Part shown: piece by piece, positions 47,035 through 59,729 of the stretch
How positions within the stretch are numbered: position 1 is the stretch's first letter
Layout of the letters: every line of letters starts with the position of its first letter
Source of the DNA: Phoronis australis
Taxonomy: Eukaryota > Phoronida > Phoronidae
Assembly (NCBI GenBank): GCA_002633005.1
Contig: NMRA01000373.1
Coordinates: 188,001-252,000 of the forward strand
Reading direction: 5' to 3'
Length of the DNA: 64,000 bases
Made by a program: the position numbers and the translations under genes
The notes under the pieces: model-generated
The model's input: the letters and a program-made list of their open reading frames with translations, nothing else
The model's database searches: none
What the model was told of the DNA's origin: nothing

Positions 47035-50000
47035 GGTTGAGTTTCATAAATATTCACCTAAAAGGAAAGTTGTCAAATTTAAGTCATGATACAGACGAAA
47101 GGCAATGCGGTCAACCAGCTGCTTCCAATAGCAGTAAATTAAGCGCATATTTCACGTCACGTCGATGAAAACAAGACAACAATTGACTGAAATATAGCCC
47201 TACTGATATTTTTCATCAGCCAGTTTCCTTTGTTAACGGGTAATCCGCATCTACCATGCTTACGTTAACTATCACTTGCTGCAGTTGGCTGAGCGCGTAG
47301 CTCGTCGTCTGCGCCATGATTTAACTGTCTGCCTGCGTACGCCTGCCGCGATACAGCTTTTAAAAATTGTTGAAGATGAAATCATTGTCACAGTTGACGA
47401 GCTGGTTACAGAACTACAGCTAGAGGGCACTTTACCCAAGAATCATTTTTGTTTCTAACTTTGATCAGCAAAATGTATTTTTACAAAATAAGACTTTATA
47501 AGTGGGCCTCAGGACATGAATTCATCTCAAGGGCATGTATTCTCTGAACGAACGACTCAGTTTAGAAAGGACGTGTACATCTAGATTCTGAACGCTGACT
47601 ACATGTACAACGACATAAAACAGATACAGTCGTGCAGTTAACGAAAACGTGACACTGAAATCACCTCTAGGTCTTATAAGATAGTCCAACTAAACAATGA
47701 CACAGCTGGACGCTTCACGACTTCAAACCGTTCATATTGGTTGGCATGTTTTTAACGCATTAAGTTATAAATATAAAAATGTACATGATGCTTTTAAGCT
47801 GCAGCACGGTAACATCTTTTCACCAAGGGCCTCTTAGATCGCACCCCAACTGTACTATACGTAACCCCCTATGCGTAAAAATTACTTTTGATTTAGAAAA
47901 TATACCGCTACAAATCTGATCGTACATTGTTTCTTACTCAGATTAGATAGGATTCGTTGACTTGGAAGGAACTGGTAGTTCTTTACAGCTTGAATGGGAC
48001 GAGGCTCGATAATTTGTCGTGTCACAACACATCATTTTGTGGTGTACATAGTCTCAAGTACTACCGAACTGTAAGTTCTTCCATAGCCAAGAAATCATTC
48101 CTCATTTGAGTAAGAAGTTGAGATCACTTTTAAAGCGGTGAGTGATCAAAATCAAAAGTTTTTTTGACTGTCAAGGCAGGTTTTTAGTCTTCTCGCGTCA
48201 TGTTACTTCTCTACGAGAACAAAGAACGAAAGGACGAAAGCAATTGAATTGAAAGGTGGTCTGTATAGCGGTAGGCATGGGCGGCAAACCTTTTCGCTGC
48301 CCACAGGTAGTATCGACTAGTGGTATCTTAGGTCAGCGCAGACGGTTATTTATGAGATGATGTGTTCGCTACAAATCATTGGACCACAGCTGAACTGATA
48401 GCTCAGAGGACATGAAAAAATGTTGTGGAAAGCCTTCGCACAGTCTGAAAGAACTACCGGATGTTTAATAAAATAGTTGTCCTCGCCTTACCGTACTGAG
48501 CTGTCAGCTCAGTTATGATTTACTGGAGGCAGACAGCTCGGCTCGTAGCTATTCCTCTGCGCTGGCTATGCTTTCCTGCACACGGCTCATAAAGCTGGTT
48601 GATACGCATGGAGATGAACTTCGACCAACTTCAGTACATTTTTATTGCAATAAAGTGAAGCGTTGTAAACGCTACAACAATCTAAAGCCGGGCTGTTAAA
48701 AGAGTCGTTTTTTGCAAGTAAAAGTATAAAATTGGTCTAGAGGCTAGTATAGCATGTTGCGGCAAACTATATTTACAAATGGCATACTGTCTTTATTACT
48801 CAACGTCAGCAACAACATACGAAAAGACTCCAACACACGCCTATGCTACATTCCATCTCCATGGACTTGCGCCGAAAAATCTTCACATATGGAACGGCCA
48901 CCGTGAATTATGCTCCCTAATTCATGAATTATATCTTCAAGAAACTACTACTGGATATGTCTCCGTTGAAAAAACAAATCTCTGGTGAATAGTTTGGCTC
49001 AATAGTACAACAAAGCATGATATGTGAAACGATCAGCCAAGCAAGTAAAGGGAAAAAATCTCCATCATGTAATATAGTGCGTCGGTGACGTCACAGGCTC
49101 TGTTTTCGCCCAATGTTTTTGTAATTGTTTAGTAGGCAACTCGTGCGCTAACACTATTTGCACGCAATTGTCTACCGGGAAGGCGTGCATCTTTCAAGCC
49201 ACAGTCTCCAGCGAAGTTCTCGGCACATCAAAGGCTTGATGTGGCAGTCGCTGTTCATGTTCTTGGCCGAATGCGTATTGGATGAGATAATTGCTGTTGT
49301 GACAACGCGCCTACTAAGCGTATGAGTTTCAAAGTAAAAAATAAAAAGCAACTTAAAAAAGGCAGTCTATCAAGATAACTGTTTTTAAAATTGAAAAATA
49401 AATATTAACCGTCTTCGAAATGTTACGATCGGTGTATTATTAGAGAAGTTAACGAACAGATTTTCTCCAGCAGCGCAGCTGAGACACACGCATTAATTAA
49501 CTTGCATGGAAGGACGGGTTAGTCACAGTCTGGCTTATAGCTTTGGCATGACGGAAGGCCAAATGCTGGTGTAAGAGTTGTCTAACGTTCTAACAACTTT
49601 CCTAAGACTGACCTTCAGTATCTTAAAAAATAAAATCGATTGAATTTTAAAGAAATATTTTAAAACCTGTAAAAAACGGTATACTCTCTTAAACAGTCAT
49701 GACAAATGAAACTTTGATCCTAAGACAATTACCAAAATTTTCGATTACTAAGGGTCTCATTTCCATTCTGTTACGCATACATGACAACCTTACTAACAGT
49801 GAACTTATTTCTTTTTAAGATAAGCTAACAAATACATATTGCCTATCATACAACTCACAAGATCCAGTCGATCTGGTCCCTCCGGAATACCAAGCTACGA
49901 ATGACCTTATCTGTTGTTGATTTCCTGCTTTACACCAAGTCGCCTTTGCGTGACCGCTACAACACGAGCGTGACCATGATTACATTGAGCTGGAGAGTAA

Positions 50001-51633
50001 AGGATATAAGTAATAGCACTACTTTTCATGCGTCCCTAAAAAAATTAAAAATGTTTTTTTTTGTAAATTTCGGCTGTGAAGCTGTCAGAGCGAAAATTCC
50101 AACACAAGATGCTGTAGGTAAAAGATGTTACACAGAACTAAACGTCTTGAAGCTGATAGGACAGAAGGTTGAAGGTTTGGGCGAAACATGACTCGATCAG
50201 GAACTCATGAACTATTGCTCTTCCTCGGAGCCAAAGGTCCCGTTTACACTACAAAAGTTGATGAGATCAGCGTACACGGAACCTTCTGACCGGGTGCAAG
50301 TATGTGTGTAAACAGAACTGACACAGAGAATATTGAAACCACAGTGTCAACTTTTGTCATCCGCTTGTGAGTTAGAGCAAGTTGCGCCAGATCATTTTGC
50401 TCCGTGTCAACTATATACGCCTAAACGCGAAACTGGGGCTACATGCAGGTGAAATTGATCATCTCTTTTGCGCTTGCGCAAAACGCACATGTAAATACAG
50501 GTAATCTTTTTCGAGCAATTTCTACGGTTTGCCAGTCAGCTATTCAGTGCCTTGTACTTTAACCACGATTTATTTTGTCAGGAAATTGCCAGAATAGTAC
50601 ACACGGTTAACATTCATGACTTGTTTCCGTTCGTAATTGATTATGTACAGTAGACCTACTGATGAAAACGTTAATCAGATATCAAAAAAGTCGCTGTAAC
50701 GAATTACGTACACTAGGGAAGGGGGGGACTAAAGGGGATAATAAATCGTTTAGCCAATTTTGTGATGATCAACGCACACTATTAAGAGCGGAACGGGATA
50801 GTGTCACAGAACTTACATCAAAGTGACAATAAGGTCATGCTCTATCTAGAGAAGATAACCCTTATCATCGCTAGAGAAAATAACACCGGCAAAGTCGTAA
50901 GGATTACTGTATTTGGCCGCTCTAAATCTATAAGATTTTCGGTAATTGTTTTATGTCGTTTTATATACGTGACTCACTTTTCCCAATTCTGTACAGATGT
51001 TAGTGTCACTATATACAATAATTGAAAAACACCTCACAAATAACAACTGAACCAAATGTAGAGCACAAATCATCAAATCGTCAAATACCATTTAATATTT
51101 TAATTTTAACTAACTAGATGAGAATTAAGGTGAAAACAGTGTTTTAAATACACAAACACAACTTAAACGATATAACGACCTCGTTTGGCCAACTGGTCGT
51201 GAATGAGTATTTGCTGTGGTAAACATATTACTACGCCAAAACTCGGAAATCATAACCTCCGGGTCCTAACCGTTTTGTATTTAATAAATATCAGCAAAAA
51301 TTCGTTAATAGTTATAACAAGTTTTGTATTATAATGTTCTTTTATTAGATCAATGAACCTTTTTCAAGTATATCTCTTCTTTAACACAAAGTCTTGTTCT
51401 GATCGTCTGCTCAACCTACTGCCGGTCCGGTACTACAAGGAGCAAAAAAATCTTGTAAATGCGCGTCCAGTATTGTTTAAATCGGCTTGCATGTCACTTA
51501 TATCTATATAATAACCCACAGTTATCAGCGCGTACATGTACGTTGTATAACATGTATTTAGTTGGTGGCGCATCCGAAGTGAGTGGTTAAATATTAAGTA
51601 ACAATTGGAAAAAGAGCATGTTTACATGTACAT

Positions 51634-51675
51634 GCATACGTATACGTATACGTATACGTATATGTGTGTATATAT
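51634..51675 (+). repeat. (TATACG)n / (TA)n microsatellite
   Basis: catacgtatacgtatacg repeated and then degenerating to tatgtgtgtatatata. Confidence 0.9.
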
Positions 51676-52324
51676 AAAGCAACACAAAGTGTTTCATGCT
51701 ATCAAAAACATTTTTGTATTGAGCTTTCACGTTACGAAAAATAGAGGTAAATTAAAGTTTTATATCGCACTGTTTAGCTGGCTAAAACGAAAATCGAATT
51801 AGATTCTTGATCCTAGTAAAACCGGTCTCATAATATTTCTTGCTCTGACAGGATCCCATTACCAACAAGAACATCAACTTGTGAACTTGCTTCAGAGGTC
51901 AGGTTCATTGGAGATGTCCATCCCTAAAATTGGGGAATAGAAAATGACACACATGACCAGAGCTGTTTGCTCATTGAAAGACAATCCGAGAATGGCAGCT
52001 AAATAGTGGTAAAATACAGCTTTAAATATCAAGTACAGTTGCAGCTTTAAGTAGATATGTTATGATATACTTTCGATCGAATTGATAAGTACTGAATCAC
52101 TGAATTTTATAGAACATAAAATGATTATTTTCGGGTATTCAGTTATAACTTTCCAAGTCAAACAACAAATCACTTTCGGAGATCTCTACAGATTGGCGGA
52201 TATTTTCTATTGTACCTTTAAAGTCAACAACGTTATTGGATTAACAACGTCTCAGATCCATTCACTTTCATCAGAGCTTGATAACATACCGGGAATGCAT
52301 GTGAACAAACTTGTATGTTATTCT

Positions 52325-52552
52325 AGGGCCCGCACCAAGAAACTAAATTAAGTTCATTTTCTATTTAAGACTTGTCTCAACTTAAAAACTTCCTCTTATC
52401 GTAAGTTAGTAAAATTAAGACAAAACTTTAGTCAAAAACTTAAGTCATCCAAATTCAGGATCTCTTTCTTGAAACAGATTTGAAACAAATTTAAGTTTTA
52501 TCTTAAAATTGACTATAAATTAAAAATCGTCAGTTTTTTTGTAGCGGGCCCT
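52325..52552 (+). mobile_element. A/T-rich MITE with AGGGCCCGC ends
   Basis: Left end agggcccgcaccaagaaact, with the right end an imperfect inverse (agtttttttgtagcgggccc, then tt). The 228-bp interior is made of repeated aactta, taagtt and aagactt words, which can fold on itself. No coding. The TSD is not clear. Confidence 0.55.
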
Positions 52553-53121
52553 TGTATTATTAAGCCTTTCGGACTGGAGACGGTAACAATACTAAACGTT
52601 TTAGCGACAAATAAGTTCATTACGCACTGCAAAAATCAGTTGACATTGCGAGTGAATGTTGAAAGAGCAAACATGTACACGGCATGTATAGGTTATGTTG
52701 ACCGAAAACAAGTTTTCACCGAATAATTAACCGAAGACCTTGAGATTTTCCCGTGTCCCAACTTTTTTGTCGGCTTCGACAAATCGTCTTAATTTGAACT
52801 GAGAAATACGAGTTCTCAAAAACGGCTCGGTGGGTTTTGATGAAACTTTCCAAAATTGATATTCAATCTTAAAAACGCCTTCAGGATTTTTGATATAAAG
52901 GCCTAGTTTTTGCAAATACGACTGCTAATTTTTACAACACCTTCTGCTTTGCGAGTTGATTTGTCATAGAGACCGAACTAAGAGACTAATTGAAATTCCT
53001 AACAACGCTTTTGAGTTAAATGGTGAAGTTTCCATTTAAAAAGGTTTCAAATCGACCGAGGCGTTATTTTCCCATGAATGCACCTTTCTCAAAATTGAAA
53101 TTTTGACTTAAAAGTGTTATT

Positions 53122-53122
<1 letters not shown>

Positions 53123-53183
<61 letters not shown>
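53123..53183 (+). repeat. (TAA)n microsatellite, ~20 units
   Basis: Perfect (taa/aat) run of about 60 bases. Read on the minus strand it gives a polyleucine artefact frame. Confidence 0.97.
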
Positions 53184-53184
<1 letters not shown>

Positions 53185-53689
53185 GCACATAAGTATAAAA
53201 TCCATTTGTGTAATATCTGATCTTTTTTCTTTCAGGAAATGTATCTGTCACCATAAACGTCTTGTAATTCCTACAGCGGGCAACACAATCTTGACAAATA
53301 GTATCACTTCGGAACTGTGTAGACGGAACATCGCCTCGGAAACTTGCGTTGTAGTTTTGTCTATTCCGGAGATTAGGCCTCAAGTCACTCGAGTAGTGTA
53401 CAGTTTGGGAAAGTTGGTTTTATTAGGATCGTGCATTGAAGGTAAAATTTGAAAGGGCAGGGTTCCGGGTGTCCCTGGTGCACTGTTTGTGTTGATAGGT
53501 AATACATGCAATATTAAACACACAACGTGTCTTTTGAGTTAACCACATGGAGGATTCACAACTTTTTTGAAATCAGTAATTCACAATATGAAATTTTAAA
53601 GCAATTCCCCGGGGTCTGTTTCATGAAGGTGACTTATGACTTAAGTCAGAAATTTGGTCTTACGCTCCCACTTTGCAGAATAAAAGTTA

Positions 53690-53757
53690 AGCCATGTAGC
53701 CATGTAGCCATGTAGCAATGTAGCCATGTAGTCATGTAGCCATGTAGACATGTAGCA
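53690..53757 (+). repeat. 8-bp minisatellite (GCCATGTA)n
   Basis: About eight tandem copies of gccatgta, with single-base variants (gcaatgta, gtcatgta, gacatgta). Confidence 0.95.
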
Positions 53758-54932
53758 CATCACAACCTAGAAACAATTGATACACACCTCATATACTCGA
53801 AGTTATGGGTATATTCTCAGAGAATGTGCAGTTTTCGTAAAGTGAGATTGAAATATTTTCCTAAATGGTTGTATGGTGCGTTATGTTTTACTTAAATCAC
53901 TTTTTACGAAACAGTCACCCGATGTAATGTGCAGATGCTCGTCGAGTTATATAATCAAATATACGTGTGGATAATGCTGAAGGAACTACCGCGTAAATCC
54001 GAAGTCGTATGTACTGCGAATATTTACCCCTCACACTATTGAATCCTACATATTTGGTGATTTTAGCAGGAATTATTGATTACGCGACAATGTTTCCTGA
54101 TGGCAGAGAATTATAAAGAGCATCACAAAGTTTGGTTTCTTTTTCCTATTCAACTCTTACACTTTAGTAATTTGTTGTTACTAGCGAGTGTTTCAGATAC
54201 TATTGGCAAATGAAGATTTTTCTTGTCCAACAGTCATTTACAAAGTTTAAGAATTCTTTTGTGACTGACATAAAAGTCATGAACTTATGTAAGTTTGACT
54301 TACTCTAATTATAAGAGTTTTCAAAATTAGTCCTGAGCAACGTAGAGTCAACTATTCACTTTTTACTGATCCAATAGCTGAAGAACTTGACTGTCAAAAC
54401 CCTGCAGAAACCTGGTAGAAACAATTCTAATGCAACCAAGGACCAACTTCCAGCAAAGGCAGAACTGAAGGGACCATGAATTTGTAATCTTGTCACAATG
54501 TAACGCCACTTAAGATACACGCAACATACAAGTAATGCCTGGACGTGCTTTTTGTCGCCCACCGCGAGTTAATGCGAAGCAGGGAACATATAGTATTCAC
54601 CTACGTACGTACTTTCACAGGTCACACAACGCGATCGGTGCCGCGATGGCTACAAGAGGAAATGATTTTGTCCATGCTTCGTAAAAGAAGCTGCAAATTT
54701 TGTTCATATTTGATACTAAGCAGTAGGTGGGACATCTCGAGGCACCAGTCACTTTTGATTTTAACCTAGAAAATGTTGTTACCTCAATATCTCCTGGAAG
54801 TAGCTACTGTTGTTCATATTTCAGTTGTGGATCTTCCAAGGTGTAGCTGGAGCATCTCCAGGTGCCAGTCGATTTTGGTGACCCCTGACATAATTTTCAG
54901 TTGGTGTCATGATGGAGCCGTAGACTCATGAT

Positions 54933-55400
54933 CAGACAAGTATCTATGATGGAACTGAGATCACATAACACAAATGATTGAAAAACTTATGAAAAACAAC
55001 GAAGTCACGAAAACCAGATTTATTATGGTCGTTGATTTGATGTCAACCTTTGGCTTAGGCAGAGTTCTGAAGACGCAAAAAGATCGCGAAGAAACTTGGT
55101 TTGATCACGTGCTTCGCTTAGAAAACATGGCGATAAGTCGCGCGGCGTTTCGCGGGATTCCAACGTCTAGGGAACGCAAGCCTAGTTTTCTATCAGTAGC
55201 AGTAACAGACGATATTATATCATCCGACGGCACTTGGCGTTGGTTCAGCACCGGCTGCAGGGCCACAGCTGAAACCATGGATGCCTCCGATGGTAACGAA
55301 TTCACTGCGACATTCTGTAGTCACATTGGCACTTCATTACTCGACAATGTCTTCCCCCATCCCCTTGCCAGTATGCAGATATTGGTCCTACAAGGTGATA
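54933..55400 (+). repeat. Partial third copy of the 4.7-kb duplicated segment
   Basis: Matches 40905-41365 and 57385-57835 at lower identity: ggaactgagatcacataac, gaaaaacaacgaagtcac, acttggcgttggttcagca and cacattggcacttcatta in order. A 149-codon plus-strand frame spans it, but the corresponding frames in the other two copies are broken and mix silent and replacement changes evenly. I do not call a gene. Confidence 0.7.
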
Positions 55401-55442
55401 TACACATACACATATCAGTATAGCAGCCCTTTGTTATAAACT

Positions 55443-56069
55443 TCGTTGAAAACACAACTAAACTTCTTGTTTGAAAGCTTGATACTAAGTAGCTCGTAGT
55501 GTCAGAACAATCTCCTTTCTTCAGGTGACCAGGGTTAAATTGGACAAACGGTGTGACTGTTCTCTCTCGCGACGGCTGTCCATGCATTTGCGGGGGGGTC
55601 CATTCGAGATCATTTTGTACACCAACATGGCCGGAAAATAGCTGGCAAGAAAGAGTGGACAATACCATAACTCGCTATGGGGAAAATGACTCATTTTTGC
55701 TAAAGATTTTGGAATCGCTATTGATCTGTCACGAAAAACCTGTGTTGAATGAGCAGCTCACTGGCTCTGTTTCGATAGAGTTGTGGGCTTCCTACCGAGT
55801 GTTTCATTCACACTCTCTGCTTGTACGCCCCTCTTCGCGCTGTCACGTGTATTTCACTGTTTATTTTGCTACGTATATGTTCATCCAACTTATTGCCTGA
55901 TGATGAGACATGAAGTCTCGAAATATAGCTAGTGTTTGAATTTCTTTGTTTGTTATGTCTCTCGGTGTTTTGTAATATAGCTGCACACCTGAAGAAAGGA
56001 GAATAATCCGACACTACGAGCGACTTAGTATCAAACTTTTAAACAAAACGTTTAGTCGTGCTTTCAACG
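55443..56069 (+). mobile_element. 627-bp fold-back element with ~86-bp inverted termini
   Basis: The left terminus (55443-55528) is the reverse complement of the right (55984-56069): left tcgttgaaaacacaactaaa, gcttgatactaagtagctcg and tcctttcttcaggtg; right cacctgaagaaagga, cactacgagcgacttagtat and cgtgctttcaacga. The interior of about 455 bp has no recognised coding. No TSD was identified. Confidence 0.75.
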
Positions 56070-59000
56070 ACATAGACATATATATGAAACAGTACAGAGC
56101 AGGGGAAACCCTGTACAATAAAGAAGGGACTTCAAGCACGCTTTGACGTTCTCTACAAAATACATTGTGACAATGAACACAATAGATGATTATACGCAAC
56201 CAGTTTCCAATAAAGCGTCTCCCGGCGTCAGTGTATAACAGAATTCAATTTCTCAGACCACATAGAGTATTAAACCAGAATGGTAGGCCATAACGTTTTT
56301 TCCATTAACTTTATTACTTGCAGATCATCCGATCTGATTTAATTCTTCTTTCCATATATAATGCTCTTTTGCTGACGCCCCCCACAAATCCCAAAAAGGA
56401 AAAAAGCGCGCAGTTTTCTAAAAATCCAAAGCTAGTGCAAATTTTCGTTTGCAGCAGCATTTCCGAAAAGTATTTTCAGACACTGCATTAGGGGAAGCTT
56501 TGTAACTATTGTCAGAAAAAATAGCACAGCTATGGCATCGGTGACGCTGGTTCGGGACTGCAAATAGTCGCAGACGGGAGCAACAAATTATCTGCATGAT
56601 CCACTGAATCAACAGCAGGCTACGACAGTAAAGTGTAGCTCTTCTGCAACATTGTGAACAGAATGGGGGGATACGAGTGTGCATGTAAACTTGTCCCTTA
56701 TCCGTCAAATGCAAAGTGGGATGGCTGATGATCTTTTAGGACAGTCAAATGTTGAGTTAGTTGGGGCGTAAACTGACTGACATCGAAGCACTACGTCATC
56801 GCTGACCAAACGACGTCTTATTGGTCCCACAGTAAATGGGAGGAAACTTGACACACTTGGGAAGTACATTTCTAGTCAACTCTGACGCGCTTCGATGACA
56901 CGTAACGTCTCAGAAAAGACCCGTGAGAAGGTGACGCTAGGGGCGTTCCATTTTTATCTAAACCTGCTAGTTATGAATAAGGCGCTAATTCGCTCTGTAG
57001 GTGTAGGTAGGGTGTCGCTTTTCTGTCCTTAAATTTTCTGTTGTTAGTTATGCTCCTTGTTATAATTGAAATGTCTTTACTGTTGCAGTCCTTCATGAGT
57101 GTCCTGATCTTGGTGTGAATTCTTTATTGTTTTTACTTCATCGATGGTAATCTTCTGGAGATACGCTGTTTGATCGATAGATACTAAACCTATATTTTGA
57201 ATTACTAGCCGAATCTGCTGATCAATCCAATTTCCGAGGGAAGTATGTTTTCGTTTTGCCATACACCACTGCAGGCGCACAACGGGTCTTTAGTTTTTAA
57301 GTGTAGGAAGCAGTATACAAGTCAGGATTTGATACTTGCAATCAGTAAGATTCAGCTGTTTGTCTTGATAGAACCGTAGCCTCTTCACTAGATGGAACCA
57401 AGATCGCATAATATATTGAAAAACAACGAAATCAAGAAAAGCAGATTTATTTTGCTCACTGATTTGAGGTCAACATTTAATGCGACTTGGGCTGAGTTCC
57501 GTAGACGGGAAAAAGCTCGCGAAGGAAACTTGTGTGCCTGCCTCGCTTGTAACACATGGCGATTATTTGGCGCGTTATTTTAGCGAGATCCTCGCGTCTA
57601 CGGAACGCATACCTATCTTTTTATAAATAGCAGTGGCAAATGTTTTCGTATGTCATCCGACGCCACCTGGCGGTGGTTCAGCATCGTCTCTGGGGCCAAC
57701 ACTGATACTTTCGAGTCCACCGTTGGTAACGAATACACTGCGACATTTGGTAGTCACATCGGCACTTCATCACTCGGCAATGTCTTTTCGTATCCCGTCG
57801 CGAGTAAGCTGATACTCGTTCTACAAGAGGATATAAAGGAAAAACCTGTACCTAAAGGTGCATTAAATCGTTTGCAGGACTAAGAGTCACGTCAGGAATC
57901 TTTGGTATGGACCTACATGAACTAATCGATTAATAGGAAGCTGTAGTTCAACTAATTCCAGCGCCCCACATGGTAGGCCTACTTTTTCGCTTACTTTTAT
58001 AAATACTGGCAATAGGAGGCGCCAAATCATGTTATTGCAAAGAAAGATGAAATGGTGACTTCATGCACAGCTAAATGATATTGAATACGTCAGTGTTAAG
58101 TTCCAAGCAGCTTCAAATATTTCAAGCTATCTTTGCGCCACATATGTATAAAGACGTCAGCAAGAGTTTCTCAACTTTAGAGACACAAAACACGCATTTC
58201 AACAAATTTAACTATTCCCACTAATCGTTGCGTCATCTGAGGGCGGGTACATAATGTACATGACAACTTGAGAGACACGATTAGGTAGATCAAGTAGAAC
58301 ACGCATTTCCAATAATTCAACTATTCCTACAAATCGCTGCGCCACATGCGGGAAGATACATAAAGTACATGAAGACTTGACGTGAGCTGCCAACTCAGCT
58401 ATTGTGTACTTTAGGCAGACAGCTGAGCTCAAATCTCTCCGTCTGTTGTGGCCATTAAGTATGAAAACTGTTAAAAATTCCCAAAATTTGCGTTCACATG
58501 GAACTTTCAAATACCATTGATGCACGGAGGTCCACAAGACTGGTAGGAATTAAAAATTTCCAATTTTGCAAGAGGATCTATCAAATTTAGGACTTTTATG
58601 ATTTCCATAAAAATTCTAATATTGTATAAAACGAAAACATAATGATACATTAAAGAACGGTAGCAGTGTTCTGAGATCTCATGTGTAACATTGATATAAA
58701 AAAATATCATATTATTGACATCGTTGTTTTGCTGTCAATGTATGTTTATTTTTTAAATTTTAATAAGGTCACGTGACCCAATTAATGGTAGATTGATAAA
58801 AAGTCAAAAATCAGATTGAATATTCATTGTTGTTACGGAAAGTATATACTCAGTTAAAATGTATAGTTTTGAAGATATTTGGCTTTCGTCAGGTGTTACG
58901 CTGGTCTGAAGAAGTTGGTCTTTTTTAAAAGTCATAGTTAATCAAATCATAGTCTTCGAGTGTTTAAGATTATGTAGGACCATAAAAAAAATTCAAATAT

Positions 59001-59576
59001 GGTTAACTTTTGAACATCTTGTCTCAAAAATGGCTAAATGGATTTCAGATACTATACTTTATGCATTGCTTTTGAAAACGCGGCTGGGAATTCGCGTTTT
59101 TAAAATGTTCCACGCATGAAGTTGCTATTAATGAATAGGAAATTTATTAGTGTGTTTTGGAAAAAGTCAATGTTTGCATAAAAACGGAAAAAAATGATAA
59201 TTTAGGAAACTGTAGCAACATTTTTGAGATTTCATCCTGAACATTTAAATGAAAATTGGTCATGTTATTGATATCGTTGTTTTGTTATCAATTTACCTTT
59301 TTGCGAAACGTTACCAAAAAGGTCATGATCACGTGGCCAAATTAATAGCAAATTGGTAAAAATCAAAGAACTAAAACTTACAGAAAACATATACTTTTAC
59401 TGAGTTAAAATGTATGTGTATTTGGCTAAATACACCAGATGTCGACAAGGTCCTACATAACCTTTACTGTAACATCGTTGAAAACGCCTTAAATGTGGAA
59501 ATATTTCTTTGATGCGTTACCAGTAATTGTAGTTGGTGCAGTTTCTACAAATAGAACAACCCTGAAAATAACTTAC

Positions 59577-59729
59577 TGCACCCCATACGTCGAGCCCTGC
59601 AGGAATATGTCTTGTATCCAAGAAAGTACAGTCTCCACGAGGACATGCGACATCCGCGAGTGGCCAGAATCCTGTCGTAACAGCGGTCGTGTATTCTACA
59701 GCAACTACAACGATGAATAGTAGAATTCC
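59577..59729 (-). CDS. Putative conserved exon of a secreted protein, copy 2
   Basis: Minus-strand frame GILLFIVVVAVEYTTA followed by VTTGFWPLADVACPRGDC, then TFLDTRHIPAGLDVWGA and the donor GTAAGT, homologous to 42979-43131. Just upstream is a better acceptor (cacacgtcttcag) than in copy 1, where a stop occupies that point. Entry phase needs one base from a preceding exon. Two closely spaced cysteines (CPRGDC) follow the putative signal peptide. The other strand is also open here (59493-59720), but the substitution pattern favours this frame. Family unknown. Confidence 0.5.

Larger units (their letters stand above)
47058..54924. other. No gene recognised (contains simple repeats and one MITE)
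   Basis: Open frames are at most about 96 codons and none is recognisable. Named repeats within it (51634, 52325, 53123, 53690) are listed separately. Two neighbouring segments at about 54690-54770 and 54800-54890 resemble each other (gttcatattt...ctcgaggcaccagtc / gttcatatttc...ctccaggtgccagtc). Confidence 0.4.

Noticed and set aside
47276-47458. 60-codon frame with an Arg/Glu-rich start
   Set aside because: Short, no homology recognised, no splice or signal context.
53117-53383. Minus-strand frame ending in polyleucine
   Set aside because: The leucine tract is translation of a (TAA)n microsatellite.
54974-55423. 149-codon plus-strand open frame
   Set aside because: It lies in a repeated segment. 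The homologous frames at 40.9-41.4 and 57.4-57.9 kb are broken or begin elsewhere, and differences between those two are about one third silent, as expected without selection.
59493-59720. Plus-strand cysteine-rich open frame overlapping the minus-strand exon
   Set aside because: The changes that are silent in the minus-strand frame become replacements in this frame (for example V/I, T/A, D/N), so the minus-strand reading explains the pattern better.
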